A stretch of 23,041 nucleotides of DNA from CAZRWH01 sp964603905 (lineage in GTDB: Bacteria; Patescibacteriota; Gracilibacteria; UBA1369; UBA12470). A program made the translations under genes and the position numbers. Numbering within the stretch: the first letter of the stretch is position 1; the number at the start of each line of letters is the position of its first letter. Shown here in pieces: positions 1 to 6,092 of this stretch. The notes under the pieces were generated by a model. It worked only from the letters and a program-made list of their open reading frames with translations. It was not told the DNA's origin and ran no database searches. The stretch is from positions 1 through 23,041 of the forward strand of contig CAZRWH010000021.1 of assembly GCA_964603905.1 (NCBI GenBank). Direction: 5' to 3'.

Positions 1-1
1 C

Positions 2-55
2 ACAATCCCACGCGTAGAACGCGTCAAAACACGAATAGTTAAAGTAAAAAAATAA
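2..55 (+). CDS. C-terminal end of an unidentified protein, cut by the window edge
   Basis: One frame is open from the window edge and ends in TAA at 53-55, two bases before the galU ATG. The 17 visible residues (TIPRVERVKTRIVKVKK) are strongly basic. The tight spacing suggests that galU is translated from the same mRNA, and no promoter is visible between them. Too little is present to assign a function. The reading rests on the open frame, the A-rich codons and the position next to galU. Confidence 0.6.
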   Translation, partial: TIPRVERVKTRIVKVKK

Positions 56-57
56 TC

Positions 58-927
58 ATGCAAAAAATTAAGAAAGCCGTCCTCCCAGCAGCGGGATTCG
101 GAACAAGATTTCTGCCTGCAACAAAGGCTATGCCAAAAGAGATGCTACCAATAGTAGATAAACCGGTTATTCAATATATAGTAGAAGAAGCTGTTGCATC
201 AGGCATCGAAGAGATAATCATAGTCACAGGAAGCGGAAAAAGAGCAATCGAAGATCATTTCGATAGATCTTTTGAACTGAGCCACAAATTAAAAAAGAGC
301 GGAAAGAACGACCTTCTAAAAACCGTAGAAGAAGTAGAAAACCTAGCAAAGTTCATTTACGTCAGGCAACCAGAACCTCTAGGAGATGGACATGCGATCC
401 TATGCGCTAAAGAAGTAATTGGAGACGAACCTTTCGCTGTTTTATTCGGGGACGAGATAGTAGACCACCCTACCCCAGCACTAAAACAACTAATAGACGT
501 ATACGAACAAACACAATCTTCGGTAATAGCTCTAGAAAGGATTCCTGAAACAGACACAGAGAAATATGGGATAGTTGCAACCAAATCATCAGACGGACGA
601 ATTCACGAACTAGACTCAATGGTAGAAAAACCAAAGCCACAAGACGCACCGTCAACACTAGGAATCATAGGGAAATACGTATGTACGCCAGAAGTTCTAA
701 AACATCTCGAAAAAGCCGAAAGCGGCACAAAAGATGGAGAAATTCGACTAATAGACGCTTTTCGTTCAGTTATTGGCAATCAATCAATTTTCGGATATGA
801 ACTCGAGGGCACAAGACACGACACAGGCAACAAAGTTGGCTTTCTTAAGGCCTCAATCAACTTCGCACTTAAGAGACCAGAGCTTGCCGAAGAACTTCGT
901 GAATTCATGAGCTCCAAAACCCGTTAA
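58..927 (+). CDS. galU: UTP-glucose-1-phosphate uridylyltransferase
   Basis: Makes UDP-glucose from UTP and glucose-1-phosphate in the cytoplasm, supplying sugar nucleotide for surface polysaccharide. The 289-residue length is normal for bacterial GalU. The N-terminal nucleotide-binding signature is intact (residues 7-32, with GFGTR at 13-17 and KEMLP at 27-31). It is followed by FGDEIVD (130-136), the VEKPKP segment (189-194), GEIRLIDA (227-234) and the C-terminal GTRHDTGNKVGF region (251-262), all typical of the family. The start follows the preceding stop by 2 nt and has no Shine-Dalgarno sequence. A polyprenyl sugar transferase 2.4 kb downstream is a plausible partner in the same pathway. 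Assignment from sequence signature is firm; the exact sugar substrate is known only from the family. Confidence 0.96.
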   Translation: MQKIKKAVLPAAGFGTRFLPATKAMPKEMLPIVDKPVIQYIVEEAVASGIEEIIIVTGSGKRAIEDHFDRSFELSHKLKKSGKNDLLKTVEEVENLAKFIYVRQPEPLGDGHAILCAKEVIGDEPFAVLFGDEIVDHPTPALKQLIDVYEQTQSSVIALERIPETDTEKYGIVATKSSDGRIHELDSMVEKPKPQDAPSTLGIIGKYVCTPEVLKHLEKAESGTKDGEIRLIDAFRSVIGNQSIFGYELEGTRHDTGNKVGFLKASINFALKRPELAEELREFMSSKTR

Positions 928-935
928 ACCAATAA

Positions 936-970
936 GGAATACTAGATACCTAATACTTGATACCTGCTAC
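936..970. repeat. Degenerate heptamer array, five units ending in TAC
   Basis: Five consecutive 7-mers read GGAATAC, TAGATAC, CTAATAC, TTGATAC and CTGCTAC, in perfect 7-nt register. The array lies between galU and the TPR gene. Its fourth unit supplies the -35 hexamer of the promoter for the TPR gene. Five other intergenic regions in this window have arrays with the same period but different units. Confidence 0.75.
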
Positions 971-985
971 TTATTCTGATATAAT
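957..985 (+). promoter_or_regulatory. Sigma-70 type promoter for the TPR gene
   Basis: TTGATA (957-962), a 17-nt spacer and a perfect TATAAT (980-985). TG at 977-978 makes an extended -10 (TGATATAAT). Transcription should start near 992, leaving a leader of about 29 nt before the ATG at 1021. The -35 lies inside the heptamer array. Confidence 0.8.
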
Positions 986-1020
986 GTAGGGATTTAAAAA
1001 AATAAAAATCCCTAATTCCC

Positions 1021-1620
1021 ATGTACGAAGAAGCCGAAATCCTTGATCCTCTAGTAGAGGCCGACAGACTGAAACTGCAAGGTGAACACCTTGAAGCAAT
1101 TGCTATATGCGAAAAAATCCTATCAGAAGACTTGAATTGCCAAGAAGCTTATGAAGAAATTGGCGATAATTATCTTAGTCTTAGAGAGTTCGAAAGAGCT
1201 TTGAAAGCACTAGAACGAGCTCTGAATATAAATCCTAGAAGTGCAAATGCACATTATCTAACAGGATTTACATTTTCTTCACTTGGAGAATGGGAAAAAT
1301 CAATAATGCACCTAGAAGAAGCTTACGAAATACAATCACACCACCCAGAAATCCTAAGATGCTTGGGATGGTCAGTATTCCAAGGAGGAAACAAGACCAA
1401 AGGACTTGTGCTTCTAGAAAGAGCACTAGCTATAAACCCAGACGACGTACTAATTATATGTGACTTAGCAGTTTGTTATTTGAATGAAAAAGATTTTGAT
1501 CGAACAATACAACTGTTAACACACGCCCTAAAAGTTGAACCAAATAACGAAAAAGCTCGTGACTGCCTAGAAACAGCACTTTTTTTTCAAAGGGAATTTA
1601 GCAAGCTAGATAAAAAATAA
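1021..1620 (+). CDS. Tetratricopeptide (TPR) repeat protein
   Basis: A 199-residue protein made almost entirely of TPR helical pairs, a protein-protein interaction scaffold. About five 34-residue repeats can be followed from residue 14 to 190. The clearest have the TPR pattern with a Pro near the end of each unit: AYEEIGDNYLSLREFERALK (41-60) ending in NINP, AHYLTGFTFSSLGEWEKSIM, and the last ending in VEPN. There is no signal peptide or membrane segment, so it is probably cytoplasmic. The gene has its own strong promoter and is followed after 2 nt by an unknown gene, with which it probably forms a two-gene operon. The binding partner is unknown; the downstream product is an obvious candidate by context only. 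Confidence 0.88.
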   Translation: MYEEAEILDPLVEADRLKLQGEHLEAIAICEKILSEDLNCQEAYEEIGDNYLSLREFERALKALERALNINPRSANAHYLTGFTFSSLGEWEKSIMHLEEAYEIQSHHPEILRCLGWSVFQGGNKTKGLVLLERALAINPDDVLIICDLAVCYLNEKDFDRTIQLLTHALKVEPNNEKARDCLETALFFQREFSKLDKK

Positions 1621-1622
1621 AA

Positions 1623-2405
1623 ATGAACAGATACTTCGAAAAACCAGGAGACGAAACAGTCCTGGCCGAAGCTGATTCAATGCTAGCAAGAATCCAACCC
1701 GAAGACCTTGGGGCAATTTACGCATGCCAAGCAGAACTACAAAAATACGGAGACGACGTATCGGATATATTACTAAGAAACGTAACATCAAAACCAAATC
1801 TACTCCGGTTAATTCAGCCATCAGATATTTTCAATGAACCTCCAGACCATGCAAGACACCAACCAAGTAGTCTGCATATCGACCTAACCATACTGATCAA
1901 GAATCACATTCAAGAAATGGTCTTTAAAAAAATACGCGAATTAGGAGCACAAGGGATAACCTTAAAAACCGACCTAGCAACATGGCCAAAGATAGCTGAT
2001 CCATCAGCCGGAGAAATCACAATGCCAGATGGAAAAACATATGACATGGGAGCACCAGATCTAAGATGGATAGGAAATGTAAAAACAAACGACATCAAAA
2101 CAGCACTACTCAGACTTTCTCTAGAAATCGATATTCGAGTCGACGGAATACTACAAAAAAAGCCACTTCAAATATGGATTCGATTCTCATACAATCCTGC
2201 AACCGATAAATTTGAAGCAACAACATACATTACAGGTATGCCAGACCAACTAATCGACTCATCAGACGACGAGATGTGGAAATCGGACTACCTAGAACAC
2301 ACATGGAATGCAGAACAAATGATGCACGCAATGCTTAACGGCCTAGAGACCACTATCAAGCATAGCGAGAAACTCGAAAAGTACATATCTACGCCTTTGG
2401 CTTAA
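1623..2405 (+). CDS. Hypothetical protein, co-transcribed with the TPR gene
   Basis: A 260-residue protein that I do not recognise. It starts 2 nt after the TPR gene stop, which implies translational coupling or at least a shared mRNA. There is no signal peptide, membrane helix or cysteine cluster. The N-terminal third is helical and acidic. The middle part (about residues 95-205) looks like alternating strands, including IDIRVDGILQKKPLQIWIRF. The C-terminus is again helical. Its last 17 nt overlap the convergent gene at 2389-2712, so both 3' ends share sequence. A cytoplasmic partner of the TPR protein is possible but is inferred from position alone. Confidence 0.75.
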   Translation: MNRYFEKPGDETVLAEADSMLARIQPEDLGAIYACQAELQKYGDDVSDILLRNVTSKPNLLRLIQPSDIFNEPPDHARHQPSSLHIDLTILIKNHIQEMVFKKIRELGAQGITLKTDLATWPKIADPSAGEITMPDGKTYDMGAPDLRWIGNVKTNDIKTALLRLSLEIDIRVDGILQKKPLQIWIRFSYNPATDKFEATTYITGMPDQLIDSSDDEMWKSDYLEHTWNAEQMMHAMLNGLETTIKHSEKLEKYISTPLA

Positions 2406-2712
2406 GTTCACCAATATCAACCTGAATATCAGCCAAATAACGAGGATATCCCTCTTCAACATAATACTCATAAGCTTCTTGGAATTTGTCAGCCAAAAGA
2501 AGTTTGAGAACGCGAAGAGTAATTTCACGCCTTTTAGTATTCACAAGACGCTTAGGTTGATGACCACCCTCGCAACTTTTGATGTAATGCACTAAGGCCA
2601 TTTTCTCTCCTTTTCTAAGACGCCTCTCATGAGGAGCACCTTTGAAACAGCGTTCAACAAGCCTACGAATCCCCTCTCGAGTTTTATAATTTTTTGAGGT
2701 TAATTTCTCCAT
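2389..2712 (-). CDS. Small basic hypothetical protein
   Basis: A 107-residue protein of unknown family. Residues 1-60 are rich in Lys and Arg (for example RRLVERCFKGAPHERRLRKG), compatible with nucleic-acid binding. The C-terminal half is helical with aromatic residues (FQEAYEYYVEEGYPRYLADI). There is no export signal. It is convergent with and overlaps the gene at 1623-2405, and is divergent from rnpB. An extended -10 ends only 6 nt before its ATG, so its mRNA is probably leaderless. Evidence for a real gene is the A-rich codon use, the promoter and the absence of another gene in the interval. Function is unassigned. Confidence 0.72.
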   Translation of the reverse strand: MEKLTSKNYKTREGIRRLVERCFKGAPHERRLRKGEKMALVHYIKSCEGGHQPKRLVNTKRREITLRVLKLLLADKFQEAYEYYVEEGYPRYLADIQVDIGELKPKA

Positions 2713-2718
2713 ATAAGA

Positions 2719-2747
2719 ATTCTACCAAAAAACAAACAACTACCGAA
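2719..2747 (-). promoter_or_regulatory. Extended -10 promoter for the small basic gene
   Basis: On the minus strand TGGTAGAAT spans 2727-2719. Only 6 nt separate its last base from the ATG at 2712, so transcription should begin at or next to the start codon. A -35 is poor (TTCGGT at 2747-2742 with a 17-nt spacer), as is common with extended -10 elements. Confidence 0.6.
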
Positions 2748-2758
2748 ACAAACAGGTA

Positions 2759-2787
2759 TAGACAAACAACCCATAACCTGTTAATAT
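2759..2787 (+). promoter_or_regulatory. Promoter of rnpB
   Basis: TAGACA (2759-2764), 17 nt, then TAATAT (2782-2787), preceded by TG at 2779-2780 to form an extended -10. The predicted start, about 6-8 nt downstream, coincides with the 5' strand of helix P1 of RNase P RNA at about 2793-2795. This agreement supports both calls. It is back to back with the promoter at 2719-2747. Confidence 0.65.
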
Positions 2788-2792
2788 GACTT

Positions 2793-3187
2793 TTGCAGCG
2801 TTCATTCAAAGTAGTCACTTCCGCATCGCGGAAGAGGAAAGTCCGGGCAACATAAGGACAAGGAAGTTTCTAACGGAAACCGATGCGAAACCTAACAAGA
2901 TCGTATTAGGGAAAGTGCCACAGAGACAATACTAACCTCGCTCGCGAGGTAAAAGGTGAAAAGTCCCGTTCAGCGGGAACAACGTCCGCCCATTCAAGGC
3001 TAAACCTTGATAAGCGGTCCGTGGGTAAACCCTTTCTGTTGCAAGGCGAGACTGGAAAATCGGAACCATTTGTGTCCTTACAAACCGATTTGCTCACCGC
3101 TCGAGCCCATCTGCAAAGATGAGCCTAGATAGATGACTACACTCACATTGTGAGAACAGAACCCGGCTTACCGGATGGACGCTGTTT
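2793..3187 (+). ncRNA. rnpB: RNase P RNA (bacterial)
   Basis: The catalytic RNA that removes 5' leaders from tRNA precursors. The universal core is present: GAGGAAAGTCCGGGC at 2834-2848, GTGCCACAGAGACAATAC near 2916, GGTGAAAAG near 2955, the GTCCGTGGGTAAACCC region near 3018, and the 3' core ACAGAACCCGGCTTA at 3156-3170. The ends were placed by pairing. P1 joins GCAGCGTTCAT (2795-2805) to ATGGACGCTGT (3175-3185); P2 joins GTAGTCA (2811-2817) to TGACTAC (3134-3140); P3 is a perfect 7-bp hairpin at 2818-2834. At about 395 nt it is of usual size. No clear terminator with a U-tract follows; a 6-bp stem at 3192-3210 lacks one. Confidence 0.95.
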
Positions 3188-3232
3188 TACTAGTAGAGAC
3201 ACGTTCTACTGATAATGTACGACAATTAAGCA

Positions 3233-3267
3233 CAAGTCATATGTCATACCACCAATCACTAATCACT
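3233..3267. repeat. Degenerate heptamer array upstream of the sugar transferase
   Basis: Read in 7-nt register: CAAGTCA, TATGTCA, TACCACC, AATCACT, AATCACT. The last two units are identical and the first two share GTCA. The array ends 4 nt before the -35 hexamer of the promoter at 3272-3300. Confidence 0.6.
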
Positions 3268-3271
3268 GAAG

Positions 3272-3300
3272 TTTACAGTTCACTCTCCACCCTATATAAT
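3272..3300 (+). promoter_or_regulatory. Promoter giving a leaderless mRNA
   Basis: TTTACA (3272-3277), 17 nt and a perfect TATAAT (3295-3300). The ATG of the sugar transferase begins at 3309, 8 nt after the -10, which is where transcription itself should start. The mRNA would therefore have no, or almost no, 5' leader. Confidence 0.8.
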
Positions 3301-3308
3301 CCCTCTCG

Positions 3309-4760
3309 ATGAGAAAACGATCTGAAATAATTTTCGGCTTGATCAAACTACCCATGGATTTCTTCATGGTGCTGATAGCTTTTATGATTGCGTTCAAACT
3401 AAGAACATATCCAAGTTTGATACCAGGGATTGAGCTACCAGTAGACATGATGAACTTCCCCATGCTTACGGAATATATGGGATTCATAATGCAGTGGAGC
3501 ATCTTGTTGTTCGTAATATTCGCCGTAAACAACATGTACTCGATGAAAGTTACTAGCAAGCTTTCGAAAGAGATACTTAAGGTTATCTTGCTAACAGCAG
3601 CGTGGATAATGATCATGATCGCCTACTTCTTCCTAAGTCGAGAATTCTTTTTCTCAAGGCTTGTACTCGGTTATGGAGCACTTTTATCGATAGCTCTAAT
3701 TTCCACAGGCCGAATCTGGATTCGAATATTACAACGCCTCCTTGCCGAGATCGGAATTGGGAAAAGAGAGGTTTTATTTTTATGTCTGAATAAAGCCACC
3801 AAACCAGTTTTAGAAAAATTCAAAAAAGATCCAAGATACAAAGTTGTTGGATGTTTAAAGAGAAAAAAAGACCCAGACATGCCATGCTGTAAAACACTTG
3901 GGCACATAGAAGATTTAGACAAAATAATAAAGAAATACAAAGTCGAAGAGATAGTACAAACTCAATATCTAATCGAAGATAAAGAAGCACCAGACATCTT
4001 GGAATACTGCCGAGCAAATCACATTGAATACCATTTCATACCTGATCTGGTTCAAATTCACAAAAGAAATATCGATATCAGCACAATCGAAGGATTCCCT
4101 CTAATCACACTTAAACCAACACCTCTGGAAGGCTGGGGAAAAGTCTACAAAAGAGCTTTCGACATACTCGGAGCAACAGTTGGATTAATACTTTGCAGTC
4201 CACTATTTTTGATAATACCTATCGCAATCAAACTCGATAGCAAAGGAACCATACTGTTTAAATATCTAGATGATGGAAGCCGGGTAAAACGCGTAGGACA
4301 AGAAGGAAAGCTTTTTAATTTCTACAAATTCCGAACGATGAAACCGGGCACACACAACATGCGATACGAAGAACTTGCAGAAAAAAACCTTCGAGGAGAC
4401 GGACCTCTCGTAAAGATAGAAGAAGACCCCCGAATAACAAAGCTCGGAAGACTATTACGAAAAACAGACCTCGACGAAATACCACAATTCTTCAACGTAC
4501 TAATCGGATCAATGAGCTTAGTAGGTCCACGCCCTCACCTACCTGAAGAAGTTGCAAAATACAAAGAAAACGACAAGTTCGTACTAACAATAAAACCTGG
4601 AATAACCGGAATGGCCCAAGTCTCAGGAAGATCTGATTTATCTTGGGAAGAAGAAGTTAGACTGGACTCATATTACATCGAAAACTGGTCAATCTTATCT
4701 GACATCAAGATCATCTTAAAAACAGTACTAGCTGTGGTCCGAAAGAGGAAAGCTAGTTAG
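3309..4760 (+). CDS. Polyprenyl-phosphate sugar-1-phosphate transferase (initiating glycosyltransferase)
   Basis: Transfers a sugar phosphate from a nucleotide sugar to undecaprenyl phosphate at the inner membrane face, the first step of polysaccharide or glycan repeat assembly. Layout of the 483 residues: about four membrane helices (roughly 13-30, 60-75, 92-109, 118-135), a soluble Rossmann-like middle (150-270), a further hydrophobic helix (284-308), then the catalytic bacterial sugar transferase domain. The catalytic Asp-Glu pair is visible in TDLDEIPQFFNVL (D389-E390), followed by SMSLVGPRP (401-409) and KPGITGMAQVSGR (429-441). This layout matches the WcaJ/WbaP-type large enzymes. The substrate sugar cannot be read from sequence; UDP-glucose from GalU is one possibility. 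It stops 8 nt before a convergent gene. Confidence 0.93.
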   Translation: MRKRSEIIFGLIKLPMDFFMVLIAFMIAFKLRTYPSLIPGIELPVDMMNFPMLTEYMGFIMQWSILLFVIFAVNNMYSMKVTSKLSKEILKVILLTAAWIMIMIAYFFLSREFFFSRLVLGYGALLSIALISTGRIWIRILQRLLAEIGIGKREVLFLCLNKATKPVLEKFKKDPRYKVVGCLKRKKDPDMPCCKTLGHIEDLDKIIKKYKVEEIVQTQYLIEDKEAPDILEYCRANHIEYHFIPDLVQIHKRNIDISTIEGFPLITLKPTPLEGWGKVYKRAFDILGATVGLILCSPLFLIIPIAIKLDSKGTILFKYLDDGSRVKRVGQEGKLFNFYKFRTMKPGTHNMRYEELAEKNLRGDGPLVKIEEDPRITKLGRLLRKTDLDEIPQFFNVLIGSMSLVGPRPHLPEEVAKYKENDKFVLTIKPGITGMAQVSGRSDLSWEEEVRLDSYYIENWSILSDIKIILKTVLAVVRKRKAS

Positions 4761-4768
4761 GCCCTCTC

Positions 4769-5554
4769 CTAGAACTCCACTCGAACAGTAGAAGGCCCCC
4801 ATGTTTTGAACAACATTGGCTCACAAGAAAGCTCAGGCATCTCATTTTCTGATACCCCGCCTCTTCCCAAACAATTATGCCAATTAGACTCGGAAAGAGA
4901 GTTGTCATCACCATAAAGCAGACAATCCCCTTCATAACTAGAGAATGCACCATTACATTGAGGTTGCTCGTCCATTCTTAGGTCTGCAACAGTTTTGCTT
5001 TCCCATGCACGTATTCCTTGATCAGTTAAAACGCCGGTAGGAATAGCAATACCCATTGCAATTAACATCTGAGCAAGTCTTTGACGAACACGTGAAGTTT
5101 GTCCGCCAACTGTCCTTTCAGAGTCTGTCTCTTTACGACGACCCCTTAATTCAGCAAGGCGTTCCGCCTCAACTTCAGCAATAGAACGTTTTGTGCAGTC
5201 AATACCCATTCTTGGGGCAACACCATGACACTCCAGCTTCTCTGCAAGATGACTCATTTCAAACATATCACCATTGATATCAACATAGAAATAACCATCC
5301 TCGTAAGTAACATCAAAAACTTTCTGCATAATAACCATTTTAAGCATCCCTTCTTCAACCAATTTACGACCGCTAAACATAATAAACCTACCATGATAAG
5401 GCAATACAGCCATTCTACCAGCTGGAAATTTGTCCAGATTAGGAAAATACGAAAATGTTACCGCATTAGACAAGTCCTCTCCTTGCTCAGCAAGCTCAAG
5501 AACTTTGTTTGCAGAGATGTAAGTACCCGCACCTGGGAATAAATCACGTTCCAT
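4769..5554 (-). CDS. Hypothetical membrane-anchored protein with a cysteine-containing C-terminus
   Basis: A 261-residue protein of unrecognised family. There is no N-terminal signal, but a weakly hydrophobic stretch at about 161-177 (AQMLIAMGIAIPTGVLT) follows an Arg/Lys-rich segment and precedes an acidic tail. By the positive-inside rule this predicts N-inside, C-outside. The tail has four cysteines (200, 211, 228, 244) that could form disulfides outside the cell. Residues 89-122 contain VDINGDM, a helix and HGVAPRMGIDC, which resembles a segment of the gene just upstream (GDLLNDMAEDV followed by LVAPQDISC). The two probably share ancestry and one mRNA, with 19 nt between them. The membrane call is tentative. 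Confidence 0.7.
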   Translation of the reverse strand: MERDLFPGAGTYISANKVLELAEQGEDLSNAVTFSYFPNLDKFPAGRMAVLPYHGRFIMFSGRKLVEEGMLKMVIMQKVFDVTYEDGYFYVDINGDMFEMSHLAEKLECHGVAPRMGIDCTKRSIAEVEAERLAELRGRRKETDSERTVGGQTSRVRQRLAQMLIAMGIAIPTGVLTDQGIRAWESKTVADLRMDEQPQCNGAFSSYEGDCLLYGDDNSLSESNWHNCLGRGGVSENEMPELSCEPMLFKTWGPSTVRVEF

Positions 5555-5573
5555 AATAGAAAAAAATTAAAAT

Positions 5574-5963
5574 TTAATAAGTAACAGAAAATCTAGGAGT
5601 AGACGAATAATCGGCCTGATTACAAGAAATATCTTGAGGAGCAACAAGCCCAAGCGACGTCATTTTAGCGCGAACATCTTCAGCCATATCATTCAGCAAA
5701 TCACCTTTTACTGTATCCCCAATTACATTCGTGTCAGAAAGATTCCCTTCACCATCGCAAAGCACTCTCCCCTCTTGATCAACAGCACATCTTTCACAAA
5801 TAGCCTCAAGCTTATCAAGCATAGGAACAACTTGAGAATTATAATCAGAAGAATCTCCATTAGGACCATCTGAATAGCCATCATTTTGGGCAAGAATCAA
5901 GGTCGCAGCCAATGCAGAAACAACAACTGCAAGCTTAGAATGTTTTTGGATATTTAACCTCAT
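5574..5963 (-). CDS. Small secreted cysteine-containing protein, unknown family
   Basis: A 129-residue protein with a classic Sec signal peptide: basic n-region (MRLNIQKHSK), hydrophobic core at 11-24, and likely cleavage after ILA at residue 25. The mature part is about 100 residues, acidic, with four cysteines (56, 59, 69, 114), two of them as CERC. Residues 88-114 (GD, then NDMAEDVRAKM, then VAPQDISC) match the pattern seen in the neighbour at 4769-5554 and in proteins of the operon at 8684-11030. Export through the SecA encoded divergently next door is the natural inference. The promoter at 5996-6024 fits this gene. Function is unknown. Confidence 0.78.
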   Translation of the reverse strand: MRLNIQKHSKLAVVVSALAATLILAQNDGYSDGPNGDSSDYNSQVVPMLDKLEAICERCAVDQEGRVLCDGEGNLSDTNVIGDTVKGDLLNDMAEDVRAKMTSLGLVAPQDISCNQADYSSTPRFSVTY

Positions 5964-5995
5964 GTGATTGAATTTAGGGGATATGATAGATTATG

Positions 5996-6024
5996 AATTT
6001 ATCACCTTTTGGTCGTTTTGTCAA
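5996..6024 (-). promoter_or_regulatory. Promoter of the secreted-protein operon
   Basis: On the minus strand a perfect TTGACA (6024-6019), a 17-nt spacer and TAAATT (6001-5996), with TG at 6004-6003 giving an extended -10. The leader to the ATG at 5963 is about 25-30 nt. It lies back to back with the secA promoter. Confidence 0.65.
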
Positions 6025-6048
6025 GCCCTTCCCCACTTTTCTTTTTAG

Positions 6049-6057
6049 TGGTAAAAT
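6049..6057 (+). promoter_or_regulatory. secA: Extended -10 promoter of secA
   Basis: TGGTAAAAT at 6049-6057 forms an extended -10. No good -35 is found at 16-18 nt, and none is required for this class. The leader before the ATG at 6093 would be about 28 nt and A-rich, without a Shine-Dalgarno sequence. Confidence 0.55.
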
Positions 6058-6092
6058 TCGCCGGCAAACAATTTTTAAAAAAACAAACCTAA

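Noticed and set aside
2906..3097. Open frame on the minus strand inside rnpB
   Set aside because: It lies wholly within the conserved core of RNase P RNA, and its codon use does not resemble genes here.
3190..3210. Hairpin AGTAGA...TCTACT after rnpB as a terminator
   Set aside because: The stem has only 6 AT-leaning pairs and no U-tract follows.
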